64,000 nucleotides of DNA from Kribbella catacumbae DSM 19601 (GCF_000372465.1 NZ_AQUZ01000038.1:18978-82977); one strand, 5' to 3'. Shown: positions 9,184-17,210, counted from the first letter of the stretch. Notes: generated from the letters alone by a model not told the origin. Translations and numbers: made by a program.

Positions 9184-9438
9184 ATGAGTTTCGACCGACC
9201 GGGCCTGAACAAGCCCGCTGCTGCCACTGACACCGACCTCAACGAGGCGCTGGAGAAGGGCGAGCTCGACGAGAGCGGCCTGAACGTCGACAACCTCGAG
9301 CACGACGACGGCCAGCGGGCACCGGGTCCGGTGGACGACGACCAGCGCGGGCCGGTGGACGACGAGGAACGGCGCCCGCCGCGAGACCAAGACGTCAGCT
9401 ACGGCGAGAAGGGCACCCCGGTCGAACCCCCCGACTGA
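9184..9438 (+). CDS. Small acidic low-complexity protein
   Basis: 84-residue protein beginning MSFDRPGLNKPAAATD. It is very acidic and rich in D, E, P and R, with the near-repeat PVDDDQRGPVDDEERRP; it is probably disordered. I chose ATG 9184 over 9181 because GGAGG at 9174-9178 then has five bases of spacing. No family was recognised. Coding is supported by the start site and the single open frame, not by motif. A longer plus-strand frame that includes it (from 7582) is only the antisense of the dehydrogenase. Confidence 0.55.
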   Translation: MSFDRPGLNKPAAATDTDLNEALEKGELDESGLNVDNLEHDDGQRAPGPVDDDQRGPVDDEERRPPRDQDVSYGEKGTPVEPPD

Positions 9439-9516
9439 TTCTCCTCAGCCTGCTGACGCTGTGCCCGTGCGGTTCCGGATCCGGAAGGTGCCGGGGGTAA
9501 GCCGCGTCTGACGTCG

Positions 9517-9748
9517 TTTATGATCGGCCGTCTCACCGGTCCAGACCCCGCCTGGTCCGGCAGCCGGTACGTCGATCGCCGACGGATCGCGATGGTCGGT
9601 CATTCACTCGGCGGCGCGAGCACGATCGCCGCGATGCGGGCCGACCAGCGCATCCGCGCCGGAATCACCATGGACGGCCAGATCCACGTCCAGCCCGGGG
9701 GCCTCGACCGGCCGTTCCTCCTGCTCGGCGCCCCCAGCGGCTCAGCGT
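9517..9748 (+). pseudogene. Alpha/beta-hydrolase (lipase/PAF-acetylhydrolase-like), internal fragment
   Basis: The frame encodes RLTGPDPAWSGSRYVDRRRI followed by MVGHSLGGAS and, further on, LDRPFLLLGAPS. This is the nucleophile-elbow region (GHSLGG) and next strand of actinobacterial secreted lipases of the platelet-activating-factor acetylhydrolase type. About 75 residues survive. The N-terminal half with the signal peptide is absent, and the catalytic Asp/His end is lost where the frame runs into the 3' end of the converging ABC ATPase gene. It is a remnant left by deletion. Confidence 0.75.
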
Positions 9749-11061
9749 TTGACGCGGTCGACGCGGTGGCCGTGGGGGTCGAAGATGTGAATGCGGGAGA
9801 CGTCCAGTGCAAGGCGGATCCGGTCGCCGGCGCTCAAGCCGCCGGTGTTGTCGATCTCGAGGACCAGGTCGGATCGCCGATGGGTCGGCGACGTGATGAG
9901 CTCCGGCGGGGCTGGGGTCGCCTTGCGGATCAGGGATCGGGTCTTGGCTCCGAAGGCTGACACGCGACCGGCCGTCCGATGGGCCCGGGATCCGGCGCTG
10001 TGCGACGTCGGCCGGCCCTCGGAATTGGCCCTGCTCCGCTTGCGCTTCGACAGTCCGATGAGATCGGGACTCAGCAACTCGACGCCACTGTCGACGAACG
10101 CGATCCATTGGTGACCGTGGAATTCGAGGGCCCGGAGTGTCCCGGTGAGCTGGTTCGTGGCGTCGGTGTCCGTGGTCAGTGCGAAGGCGTCCGAGCGTGC
10201 TCCGACGACGACCTGCTCCCCGTCGTGGTGGCTCAGGATCATCGATCTGCGGTCAGTCGGTGGCAAGGCGATCGACTGCGTTCCGAAGGCCAGAGTGACT
10301 CTGTGCCTGGCCGTGACCTGGACGGTTGCGCCGATCAGGTTGATCCTCGGCGTACCGAGAAAGCCTGCCGTGAAGGCGGTGGCGGGATCGTCGTACACCT
10401 GCGCCGGGGTGCCGACGTCCTCGATCTTGCCGTCGCGCATGATCGCGATCCGGTCGGCCAGCGTGAGTGCTTCGACCTGGTCGTGGGTGACGTAGACGGT
10501 CGTCACCTTCATGTCCCGGGTCATCGAGCCGATCTCCTGGCGCAGTTCGGTCCGCATCGTGGCGTCGAGGTTCGACAACGGTTCGTCCATCAGGAACACC
10601 TGGGGCTGCCTGATGATGGCCCGGCCGATCGCGACGCGCTGGCGCTGGCCGCCCGACAGCGTCCACGGCAGCCGGTCGAGCGCCCCGTCGATGCCCAGGA
10701 TCTGGGCCAGCCCGGCGGCCTTGGCACTGGCCTCCACCGGGTCCTCCCCCGCCATCCGCAGCGGGAAGATGATGTTCTCGCGAGCCGTCCGGTTCGGGTA
10801 CAGCGCGCCGTTCTGGAAGACCATTGCGACGCCACGATCCTTCGGAGTCATGGGCGTGGCCTCAGTACGGCCGAACCACACCTGGCCGTCGGTGACCTCC
10901 TCCAGACCCGCGATCATCCGCAGCACGGTGGTCTTGCCACACCCTGACGGCCCCAGCAGCACCATGAACTCGCCGTCCGCGACCTCCAAGGACAGCTCGT
11001 CGACGGCCAGGTGGCCACCGGCGTACACCTTGGACACGGAGTCCAACCTGATTCCTGTCAC
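9742..11061 (-). CDS. Carbohydrate ABC transporter ATP-binding protein (MsmK/UgpC type)
   Basis: 439-residue ATPase that would power sugar uptake permeases. Visible: Walker A GPSGCGKTT, Q-loop VFQNGALYP, signature LSGGQRQR, Walker B VFLMDEPLSNLD, switch His in YVTHDQVEAL, then the MalK-like TOBE/regulatory domain. A polar stretch near residues 335-375 (SKRKRSRANSEGR and on) is inserted in that domain and is not typical. No permease or binding protein is adjacent, so it is an orphan that could serve several importers, including the one at 44.4-47.4 kb that lacks its own ATPase. GTG start after GAGGGG. Confidence 0.9.
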   Translation of the reverse strand: MTGIRLDSVSKVYAGGHLAVDELSLEVADGEFMVLLGPSGCGKTTVLRMIAGLEEVTDGQVWFGRTEATPMTPKDRGVAMVFQNGALYPNRTARENIIFPLRMAGEDPVEASAKAAGLAQILGIDGALDRLPWTLSGGQRQRVAIGRAIIRQPQVFLMDEPLSNLDATMRTELRQEIGSMTRDMKVTTVYVTHDQVEALTLADRIAIMRDGKIEDVGTPAQVYDDPATAFTAGFLGTPRINLIGATVQVTARHRVTLAFGTQSIALPPTDRRSMILSHHDGEQVVVGARSDAFALTTDTDATNQLTGTLRALEFHGHQWIAFVDSGVELLSPDLIGLSKRKRSRANSEGRPTSHSAGSRAHRTAGRVSAFGAKTRSLIRKATPAPPELITSPTHRRSDLVLEIDNTGGLSAGDRIRLALDVSRIHIFDPHGHRVDRVKR

Positions 11062-11115
11062 TACCCCTCCCGCTCGCCCAGGGCTGAGTAGACAGTGTCC
11101 GCCAGTAGCTGTCCA

Positions 11116-11134
11116 GTGTCCACCAGGTGGACAC
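11116..11134. promoter_or_regulatory. Perfect palindrome in divergent promoter region
   Basis: GTGTCCACCAGGTGGACAC is a perfect 9+1+9 inverted repeat, 55 bases upstream of the ABC ATPase start and 47 bases upstream of the TetR start. A partial copy of the half-site (AGTGTCC) also occurs nearer the ATPase start. It is a strong candidate operator. Confidence 0.6.
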
Positions 11135-11147
11135 CTGATATGCCAAC

Positions 11148-11177
11148 GTAACTATACCGACCGTCTGGTACAGTTAC
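11148..11177. promoter_or_regulatory. Imperfect palindrome abutting the TetR start
   Basis: A 30-bp inverted repeat with half-sites GTAACTaTACC and GGTAcAGTTAC ends three bases before the TetR ATG at 11181. Its position and size fit autoregulation by the TetR protein, and it could also control the divergent ABC ATPase gene. Confidence 0.6.
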
Positions 11178-11180
11178 GAA

Positions 11181-11792
11181 ATGAGGCCGAGTTCGAAGAC
11201 AGCGATTCTCGATGCGGCGTTCCGGTTGGCGGGGCGTGACGACGGGGCGGTGGAGATCACCTTCGAGGCGACCGCACGCGAAGCCGGCGTCACCAAGGGC
11301 GGGGTGCTGTATCACTTCCCCACCCGGCAGCATCTGGTGCTCGCCGTGGTCGAGTACGTCGCTCTCCGCCTGGAGGAGACGATGCTCGCCGGCCTGGGCA
11401 AGCCGTTCGAGCAGGCCACCCCCGCGGAGCGGGTTCGTGCGTACGTCGGCGCCGTCGAGGCCGGCCGGCTGACCCGTGCCGACCTGGCCGTCTACGCCGA
11501 GAGCCTCGCGAACCCGGCGCTCTGCGTCCCGTGGGAGAAGGTCCTCGGCCCTTGGCTCAGCCTCGAAGACGTCACGGACCCTGTTGAGCGTGCCCGGCTG
11601 CGCACTGCCCACCTGGCCGCCGACGGCCTCTGGATCGCCGACGCCACCGGCGTTTTCTCACCGGTGGCCGACCGCGCCGCGACCATCGGCCAGCTGCTCG
11701 CACTCACCGAAGTACCGCAAGACTGGTCGAGCTCGGCGCCGCCCACTGAACCGGGTTTTGAACGGGCCGGATCGTGGCACCTGGAGACATGA
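11181..11792 (+). CDS. TetR family transcriptional regulator
   Basis: 203-residue repressor. The helix-turn-helix is at residues about 27-47 (FEATAREAGVTKGGVLYHFP), a textbook TetR sequence; the rest is an all-helical ligand/dimer domain. No Shine-Dalgarno sequence precedes ATG 11181 and a palindrome ends three bases before it, so the message may be leaderless. It is divergent from the sugar ABC ATPase gene, which may be its target, and its stop overlaps the next gene by ATGA. The ligand is unknown. Confidence 0.92.
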   Translation: MRPSSKTAILDAAFRLAGRDDGAVEITFEATAREAGVTKGGVLYHFPTRQHLVLAVVEYVALRLEETMLAGLGKPFEQATPAERVRAYVGAVEAGRLTRADLAVYAESLANPALCVPWEKVLGPWLSLEDVTDPVERARLRTAHLAADGLWIADATGVFSPVADRAATIGQLLALTEVPQDWSSSAPPTEPGFERAGSWHLET

Positions 11793-12010
11793 CGTACTCC
11801 GACGCGACGCCACCACCACCCCACAGCGCGTTGACCCTGCGTCTCGTCCTCGCGACCTTCGGGCTGATCGTCTGTGGCGGTGCCGCGATCGTCTTCGCGC
11901 TCCTCGACCTGCCGCCCGTCCTCATCGCGCTCGCCGCTCTGCCGGCCGTTGTCGCCGCGGTCGACATCACCATCATCATCCGCCGAAAACTCCACGGCGA
12001 ACCAGGCTGA
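11789..12010 (+). CDS. Small two-TM membrane protein (DUF6343-like)
   Basis: 73-residue membrane protein with two hydrophobic segments (RLVLATFGLIVCGGAAIVFA and PVLIALAALPAVVAAVDITI) and a basic C-terminus. The size and the start of the first segment (SALTLRL) resemble the actinobacterial DUF6343 proteins. ATG 11789 overlaps the TetR stop by four bases and is preceded by CTGGAG, so translation is probably coupled. An upstream GTG at 11774 is in frame but less well placed. Function unknown. Confidence 0.7.
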   Translation: MTYSDATPPPPHSALTLRLVLATFGLIVCGGAAIVFALLDLPPVLIALAALPAVVAAVDITIIIRRKLHGEPG

Positions 12011-12018
12011 ACGACAGC

Positions 12019-12603
12019 TCAATCATGGGCGGGTGGCTCGGTCAGGAAGCGTGCTGGATCGCCTGCCGCACTGGCGTTTGAGGCCAGCCAGGCTTGGAGG
12101 CCGGCCGGATCCCTTCGTTCGAGTTCGTCCAGGCAACGCGCCCGCTGCTGGACGATCTCCAGCCTGCGTGGAAGGGCCGACTCGGCCCGCAACTCGTCAT
12201 AGCTGCGTTGCCACTGCCGGCACAGCATCACCGTCGACTGCTCGCGAAGCTCATCATGCTTCTCAGCCTTCGCGAAGAACCGGCGTACGACGATCGGCGA
12301 CCCCGCGGCCGCGAGGACTCCGATCAGCAACGCACTCGGCCCGATCAGCGCAAGCAGTCCCGCACCAGCGACGCTGGTCGCCCCGGCTATCAAGGCCAGG
12401 GTCACCACCCGCCACAACCGATCCCGCGCCCGAACGTCGGTTCCACTTTGCAAAGTCACCAAAGCGAACATCAGGCCGACAACCCCCGACAGCACGAACA
12501 ACGGCACCAGCGCCCCAACAGGCACCGCAAGCAGCGCCGCCACCACTCCCAACGCGACCAGCAGCCCGCACACACATCCCCAACCACGGCGATACCACAC
12601 CAT
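12019..12603 (-). CDS. Hypothetical multi-TM membrane protein
   Basis: About 194 residues from the ATG at 12603 (225 from a TTG at 12696). Four hydrophobic segments in two pairs fill residues about 8-105 and are followed by a charged, helical cytoplasmic tail of about 90 residues with RRFFAKAEKHDELREQ. The start is uncertain: a strong AGGAGGTG at about 12650 has no standard in-frame start near it. No family was recognised. The gene is convergent with the DUF6343-like gene. Confidence 0.6.
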   Translation of the reverse strand: MVWYRRGWGCVCGLLVALGVVAALLAVPVGALVPLFVLSGVVGLMFALVTLQSGTDVRARDRLWRVVTLALIAGATSVAGAGLLALIGPSALLIGVLAAAGSPIVVRRFFAKAEKHDELREQSTVMLCRQWQRSYDELRAESALPRRLEIVQQRARCLDELERRDPAGLQAWLASNASAAGDPARFLTEPPAHD

Positions 12604-12764
12604 GCCCACCAGGTACCCACCCCGAGCGCGGAAAATTCGCCCGACACCTCCTGTTCCATCCGCATCAACCAACTGCAGCCACAAGGTCGCGGCCAACGGC
12701 GGACCGCAGTCGGCTGTCGTCTACCCGTCGTACAGCGGGGATCTGCTGTCCGACCGCCTAACCG

Positions 12765-13226
12765 TCAATCCAAACAGAACTCATTGCCCTCGGGGTCCGT
12801 CATCACGATGAAGCCGAGACTCATCGGGGGTTCGGGTTCGTGGCGGCGTCCGCGCTTGGCTCCCAGGGCGACCAGCCGGTCGCACTCGGCCTCCAGGGCA
12901 GCCATCCGCTCGTCGCCCTGCAACCCGGGAGCCGCCCGGACGTCCAGGTGGACACGGTTCTTGGCGACCTTGTCCTCGGGCACCTGCTGGAAGAACAGCC
13001 GCGGGCCGTCGCCGTCCGGGTCCTCGAGGGCCGACCGCGTGTTGCGCTCCTCCTCCGGTACGCCGACGCGCTCGAGGAAGTCGGCCCACGCGGCCAACGG
13101 GTCAGCGCCTTCAGCCAGCTCGACGCCGGGCGGACCAGGATGGACGTACCCGAGGACCTCGCGCCAGAAGAGCGACAGCGCCGCCGGGTCATGAGCGTCG
13201 AAGGTGATCTGCAGTTCGCGACTCAT
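12765..13226 (-). CDS. VOC (glyoxalase-like) family protein
   Basis: 153 residues with two beta-alpha-beta-beta-beta modules. The first begins ITFDAHDPAALSLFWREVLG; the second holds NRVHLDVRA and ends IVMTDPEGNEFCLD, the usual end of the actinobacterial glyoxalase-like group. Such proteins are small metal enzymes or resistance/binding proteins; the substrate is unknown. Its ATG overlaps the stop of the upstream DinB gene by four bases, so the two are co-translated. Confidence 0.85.
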   Translation of the reverse strand: MSRELQITFDAHDPAALSLFWREVLGYVHPGPPGVELAEGADPLAAWADFLERVGVPEEERNTRSALEDPDGDGPRLFFQQVPEDKVAKNRVHLDVRAAPGLQGDERMAALEAECDRLVALGAKRGRRHEPEPPMSLGFIVMTDPEGNEFCLD

Positions 13227-13810
13227 CGCGTTGCTCCGTTCGTAGCAGCCGTCGTGTGCATGTAGAGGTCGCGCAGCAGGCAGACCTCGGACAAGTGATG
13301 GATCAACTCACGCTGGATGTGCAGCACCAGCGCGGCCATCGGCGAGTCGGGGTAGGGCTCCTTCTCGCCGACCGGTGCCCGCAACTCGGCCTCGCTGAGA
13401 TCGCGTACCCCGGCCAGCCACACCTCAAGCTGGGTCTCGAGCTGATCGAGCGCGGCGGCCGCACTCCCGGCGTACTCCCAGGTCTGGTACGACACCTCCG
13501 GCGCGCCGAAGTGCCCGGCATTGCGGGCGGCGAGCACACCCACGATGACGTGACCGAGTCGCCAGGCGATCGTGGTGAACGCTGGGGGCACCGGCTCGGG
13601 AATGGCGAAGTCAATCGTGAAGTCCCCTGTGCCGACCTGCAAGGGCGCCGTCGAAGTGCCGCGCGGGCGTACGCTCCAGGCGTCCGGCACCGGTGACCAG
13701 AAGTACTCCTCGTCGGTGAGGTCCTTGAGCCGGTCTCTGAGCTGATAGTTCCAGTGAAACTCCCACTGCTCGCGCAGGATCTGGTTCCAGCTGAATTCGT
13801 CTGCGTTCAT
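13223..13810 (-). CDS. DinB superfamily protein
   Basis: 195-residue predicted four-helix bundle metal-binding protein of the DinB/YfiT type. The N-terminal WNQILREQWEFHWNYQLRDR, WRLGHVIVGV in the middle, and IQRELIHHLSEVCLLRDLY near the end supply the three spaced histidines. Members are thiol-dependent transferases or unknown. ATG 13810 is preferred to the GTG at 13819. It heads a two-gene unit with the VOC protein and is divergent from a WYL regulator that probably controls it. Confidence 0.82.
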   Translation of the reverse strand: MNADEFSWNQILREQWEFHWNYQLRDRLKDLTDEEYFWSPVPDAWSVRPRGTSTAPLQVGTGDFTIDFAIPEPVPPAFTTIAWRLGHVIVGVLAARNAGHFGAPEVSYQTWEYAGSAAAALDQLETQLEVWLAGVRDLSEAELRAPVGEKEPYPDSPMAALVLHIQRELIHHLSEVCLLRDLYMHTTAATNGATR

Positions 13811-13873
13811 GAGATTCACTCTGGCACCCCAAGCGGACAGGATCGGTCCGCTATGTCTGGCAGGGTGGGTGGC

Positions 13874-14842
13874 ATGGATGACGAGCTGGGGACGACGGAG
13901 CGGGTGCTCACGTTGCTCGGGTTGTTGCAGCAGCGACAGGTCTGGACCGGGCCCGAGCTCGCCGAGCGGCTGAGTGTCACGCCGCGCACCGTACGGCGTG
14001 ACGTCGACCGCCTGCGCACGCTGGGCTACCAGATTCGTGCCAGTCAGGGTGTCGGCTATCAGCTCGGCCCGGGGCAGGACCTGCCGCCGCTGCTGCTCGA
14101 CGACGAGGAGGCGATCGCCACCGCGGTCTCACTGCTCGCCGGCGCGGGTGGCGGTGTCGCGAGCGCCGGCGACGCCGCAGTACGGGCTCTGACCAAGCTC
14201 GACCGCGTGCTGCCAACCCGGCTGCGGCACGAGGTGCGTGCTCTCTCCGGCTCGGTGGAGTCGTTCGGCGGAGGCCGCCCGCCGGTCGACGCCGAGGTGA
14301 TCATGACGCTGGCCAGGGCCTGCCGCGATGAGGTCGAGGCCGGCTTCGACTACCCGTCCGGCAGCGAGGTCCGACGGCGGCGGGTCGAGCCCTATCGCCT
14401 GGTCGCCTCCGACCGGCGCTGGTACCTCCTCGCCTTCGACCTCGATCGCGACGACTGGCGCAGCTTCCGCGTCGACCGGATGACCGAGGTGTCCGCACGG
14501 ACCTGGCGCTTCCATCCCCGCCCGGCGCCCGACGCAGCGGCGTACGTGCAGGAAGCCGTGGCAAGTCGGGTCTATGCACACCAGGCGCGCTTCCTCGTGC
14601 ACGCGTCGGCCGACACGGTGCGCGCGCAGATCCCGGCGTCGGCAGCCGTCGTACGGCGACGCGGCAGCGACCGCTGCGAGGTGCTCAGCGGCGCCGGCAA
14701 CCTCGACTTCGTGCTCATGCATGTGCTCCTGCTGGGCCACGACTTCGAAGTACTCGACCCTCCCGAACTCGAAAGCCGTTGCCGCGCCCTGGCAGCAAAA
14801 CTCCTCGCGGCCGCCCCGGCGCAGGACGTCAAGAATTCCTGA
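13874..14842 (+). CDS. HTH-WYL domain transcriptional regulator
   Basis: 322-residue regulator. An N-terminal winged helix (TGPELAERLSVTPRTVRRDV) is followed by the WYL sensor domain near residues 145-220 (RRVEPYRLVASDRRWYLLAF then SFRVDRM) and a WCX-like C-terminal extension. In place of the canonical W-Y-L the sequence reads RRWYLLAFD, so the motif is complete. WYL domains bind small ligands or nucleic acid. It is divergent from the DinB-VOC pair with 63 bases between starts, the usual arrangement for a local regulator. Confidence 0.9.
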   Translation: MDDELGTTERVLTLLGLLQQRQVWTGPELAERLSVTPRTVRRDVDRLRTLGYQIRASQGVGYQLGPGQDLPPLLLDDEEAIATAVSLLAGAGGGVASAGDAAVRALTKLDRVLPTRLRHEVRALSGSVESFGGGRPPVDAEVIMTLARACRDEVEAGFDYPSGSEVRRRRVEPYRLVASDRRWYLLAFDLDRDDWRSFRVDRMTEVSARTWRFHPRPAPDAAAYVQEAVASRVYAHQARFLVHASADTVRAQIPASAAVVRRRGSDRCEVLSGAGNLDFVLMHVLLLGHDFEVLDPPELESRCRALAAKLLAAAPAQDVKNS

Positions 14843-14858
14843 GACTGGTGGACATATC

Positions 14859-15437
14859 GTGAGTGCCATGAGCATCGAAGTTCGTCCGGCTGAGGTTTTC
14901 GAGGATGTCCGTGCCGTCCTCGGTCCCAAGTCGCCGGACGCCAACGTCTGCTGGTGCCTGAGCTATCGCATCCCCTCCAAGCAGAACAACGAACTGCGCG
15001 GACCGGCCCGAGGCGAATACGTCGCTGAGTTGTGCCGGGCCAAGCCCGCGCCGGGAGTGCTCGCCTATGACGGCAGTACGCCGGTCGGCTGGGCCGCGAT
15101 CGCGCCACGCTCGGAGACAACCTTCGCCCGCAATCGCAAGATCCCGCACGTCGACGAGCTGCCGGTCTGGTCGCTGTGGTGTGTTCGCGTCCGCCCCGGG
15201 CACCGCAAGCAGGGCATCTCGCACGCGCTCATCGCCGGCGCTGTCGAGTTCGCCCGCGCCAACGGAGCCCCGGCGATCGAGGCCTACCCACTCGACAACG
15301 GTGATGCCAAGGTCGACCTGACGATGGCGTACGCCGGGATCCGGAAGAACTTCGAGCGTGCCGGCTTCACCAAGGTCGCCGACACCACCTCGGTCCTGGC
15401 CGGCCACCCCCGAATCCTCATGCGCCTGTCCATTTAG
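14859..15437 (+). CDS. GNAT family N-acetyltransferase
   Basis: About 190 residues. The GNAT acetyl-CoA site is visible in WSLWCVRVRPGHRKQGISHAL, with the R-x-x-G-x-[GS] loop represented by RKQGIS. The N-terminal CWCLSYRIP sequence is common in a Streptomyces/Kribbella subgroup annotated only as acetyltransferase. GTG 14859 sits seven bases after GGTGGA; ATG 14868 is an alternative. It lies 16 bases after the WYL gene and may be cotranscribed. Substrate unknown. Confidence 0.85.
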   Translation: MSAMSIEVRPAEVFEDVRAVLGPKSPDANVCWCLSYRIPSKQNNELRGPARGEYVAELCRAKPAPGVLAYDGSTPVGWAAIAPRSETTFARNRKIPHVDELPVWSLWCVRVRPGHRKQGISHALIAGAVEFARANGAPAIEAYPLDNGDAKVDLTMAYAGIRKNFERAGFTKVADTTSVLAGHPRILMRLSI

Positions 15438-15452
15438 GCCTGGGCACCGGCG
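15436..15452 (+). repeat. Direct repeat, left copy
   Basis: AGGCCTGGGCACCGGCG, matching 16 of 17 bases of the copy at 15738-15754. The pair brackets the non-coding palindromic stretch between the GNAT and SRPBCC genes and overlaps the GNAT stop codon. Confidence 0.4.
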
Positions 15453-15535
15453 AACCACTCCTGGTGGCGCGCCGGCGAAGTGCGGCCAGCCTCGTACTAC
15501 AGCCGGAGTTCGTGATGGTCAGCGTGCGGTCGTCG

Positions 15536-15661
15536 CGTTGGGCCGGACCGCCGCCACTCACAAACCTCAACTGATCGCCCCCGGCCAGGCGTGCACAGGC
15601 GCGCTCCCGGGCGGAAACGGGAGGTTTGTGAGTGGCGGAGGTCCGGGCCTGCCGCCCAACG
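15536..15661. repeat. Large imperfect palindrome (MITE-like or structural element)
   Basis: Arms 15544-15568 and 15621-15645 pair at 24 of 25 positions, and an outer 8-bp pair (15536-15543 with 15654-15661, CGTTGGGC) extends the stem after an 8-nt bulge. The whole structure is about 126 bp with a 52-nt GC-rich centre. It lies in a 321-bp stretch without a convincing gene, and the short frames on both strands are mirror products of the repeat. It could be a non-autonomous mobile element, a structured RNA or a strong terminator. Confidence 0.6.
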
Positions 15662-15737
15662 TCTATCCGGTGGCCGCGTCCGAGGCCGATGAGGCCGAAG
15701 AGATCGCGCACAGCCAGGAAGAGCATGTCGAAGGTTG

Positions 15738-15754
15738 AGGCCTGGGTACCGGCG
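15738..15754 (+). repeat. Direct repeat, right copy
   Basis: AGGCCTGGGTACCGGCG, five bases before the SRPBCC start; partner of 15436-15452. Confidence 0.4.
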
Positions 15755-15758
15755 GGGT

Positions 15759-16196
15759 ATGAGTGAGAACGAGCGGCTGATCCAGGCGTCCGTCGAGGAC
15801 GTTTTCGCGATCCTCACCGATGGTTGGACGTATGCGTCGTGGGTGGTCGGCGCGTCCCGGATCCGCGACGTGGAGCCCGGCTGGCCGCAGCCGGGGCACA
15901 GCATCCACCACTCCGTCGGCGCCTGGCCGCTGCTCATCGACGACACCACGACGGTCGAGCAGTACGAGCCGCTGCGCTACCTCGAGTTGAAGGTCCGCGC
16001 CTGGCCGACCGGCGAAGGCAAAGTGGAGTTCGTCGCCACTGACCGGGACGGCAACTGCCACCTGGTCATGCGCGAACAGACCTCCAAGGGCCCAGCCGCC
16101 CTCCTCCCGGACGCCGTGCTAGAGCCCGTACTACGCCTGCGCAACGCGGAAACCCTCCAACGCCTAGCGCTCCTCGCCGAAGGCCGCCACCCGTAG
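15759..16196 (+). CDS. SRPBCC (polyketide cyclase/START-like) family protein
   Basis: 145 residues with the helix-grip fold: ERLIQASVEDVFAILTDGWT at the start (ligand-pocket helix), then WVVGASRIRDVEPGWPQPG, and the long C-terminal helix ending RNAETLQRLALLAE. Members bind lipids or aromatic ligands; no specific role is shown. ATG 15759 was chosen because the family-like sequence starts at MSENERLI; an upstream in-frame start at 15735 would cover the direct repeat. Converges on the iron-permease-like gene. Confidence 0.82.
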   Translation: MSENERLIQASVEDVFAILTDGWTYASWVVGASRIRDVEPGWPQPGHSIHHSVGAWPLLIDDTTTVEQYEPLRYLELKVRAWPTGEGKVEFVATDRDGNCHLVMREQTSKGPAALLPDAVLEPVLRLRNAETLQRLALLAEGRHP

Positions 16197-16258
16197 ACCG
16201 TCAGAAGCCCAGCCCGCCGCCGATTCCCGCCCGGGCAAACTCATTCCGGGTTGTTGGA

Positions 16259-16681
16259 TCAGGAGGAGCTTTCGCGGTCTTCGAGGCCGACGGCGTCGCG
16301 GAGTTCCGTGGACGCGTCCTGCAGCTTGCGAGACTCGCCGGTGTCCTCCATCAGCTCCGCCAGTGCGGCCGCGAGCGCATTGAGCTTGTCCTGTACTGCG
16401 GCGTCAGCGCGGGTCTGGGAGTTCTGCAGCAACGCGACCATCAGGAAGGTGACGATGGTGGTGATCGTGTTGATGATCAGCTGCCAGGTGTCGACGGTGC
16501 CGATCAGGAAGTACGACGGCGCCCAGACGACAACCAGCAGGACGCAGAAAGCGAAGAACCAGGCGCGCGAAGCGAACTTGGACGCGGCGCCGGCGAACCG
16601 GTCGAACAGGCCCGGTCGCGACGAGACATCGGACGGCATATGCGCCGATCCGCTCATCTCGGTCACCGTGTTAGCCACCAC
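16259..16681 (-). CDS. Low-affinity iron/copper permease-like membrane protein
   Basis: 140 residues. Two transmembrane helices, WFFAFCVLLVVVWAPSYFLI and the following WQLIINTITTIVTFLMVALL, match the bacterial short form of the low-affinity Fe/Cu permease family, followed by QNSQTRADAAVQDKLNAL, which is a family hallmark. The true transport role of these short proteins is unproven. The start is one of two adjacent GTG codons after AGGAGG (16681 or 16678). It lies downstream of a CBS-domain gene on the same strand, with a hairpin in between. Confidence 0.82.
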   Translation of the reverse strand: MVANTVTEMSGSAHMPSDVSSRPGLFDRFAGAASKFASRAWFFAFCVLLVVVWAPSYFLIGTVDTWQLIINTITTIVTFLMVALLQNSQTRADAAVQDKLNALAAALAELMEDTGESRKLQDASTELRDAVGLEDRESSS

Positions 16682-16709
16682 AACCTCCTCGATTCAGGGG
16701 CAGGCCGGA

Positions 16710-16749
16710 GCACCGGGGCGGCGGATGCCGGCCTTCGCCGGTCCGGTGC
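16710..16749 (-). terminator. Two-stem hairpin between CBS and permease genes
   Basis: Outer arms GCACCGG (16710-16716) and CCGGTGC (16743-16749) enclose an inner CCGGC/GCCGG stem. It begins 38 bases after the CBS stop on the minus strand and may end or attenuate that transcript before the permease gene. Confidence 0.4.
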
Positions 16750-16787
16750 CCCGGGCACCGAACCGGTATGCATCGGCGAGGCGGTCG

Positions 16788-17210
16788 TCAGGGCTGGGAG
16801 ATCGCCTGGACCGTGTCCCCGGTGGCTCGTTCAGGCATCGCCCGGGCGATGTCGGCCTGGGCGAGCATGCCGACCAGGTCGTGGCCGTCGATCACGGGCA
16901 GCCGCCGGATCTGGTGCTTGGTCATCATCGCCAGCGCTTCTTCGATGCTGTCGTCAGCGCCGATCGTGATCGGCTTGCCCTCACCGAACTGACCCGCGTG
17001 CGCGGTCGCCGGGTCGCCACCGTCGGCCAGGCACTTGACCACGATGTCGCGGTCGGTCAGCACGCCCTTGAGTCGCTGGTCCTCGCCACAGATCGGCAAC
17101 GCCCCGACATCGAGGTCCCGCATCTTGCGGGCCGCGTCCACGAGCGTCTCGTTCTCGCCGATACATTCCGCGCCGGCCGTCATCAGATCTCGTGCCTTCG
17201 TCATCGCCAC
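16788..17210 (-). CDS. CBS-domain pair protein
   Basis: 140-residue protein made of one Bateman module: CBS1 (ARDLMTAGAECIGENETLVD, then GVLTDRDIVVKC) and CBS2 (ITIGADDSIEEALAMM, then LPVIDGHDLVGMLAQADIA). Such free modules bind adenine nucleotides and are common in actinobacterial dormancy and stress sets. The start GTG 17210 follows GGGAG. It is divergent from a DUF6766-type membrane gene and may share a transcript with the iron-permease-like gene. Confidence 0.9.
   Translation of the reverse strand: MAMTKARDLMTAGAECIGENETLVDAARKMRDLDVGALPICGEDQRLKGVLTDRDIVVKCLADGGDPATAHAGQFGEGKPITIGADDSIEEALAMMTKHQIRRLPVIDGHDLVGMLAQADIARAMPERATGDTVQAISQP

Noticed and set aside
7582..9438. 618-codon plus-strand frame over the acyl-CoA dehydrogenase gene
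   Set aside because: It is antisense; only its last 84 codons are a plausible small gene.
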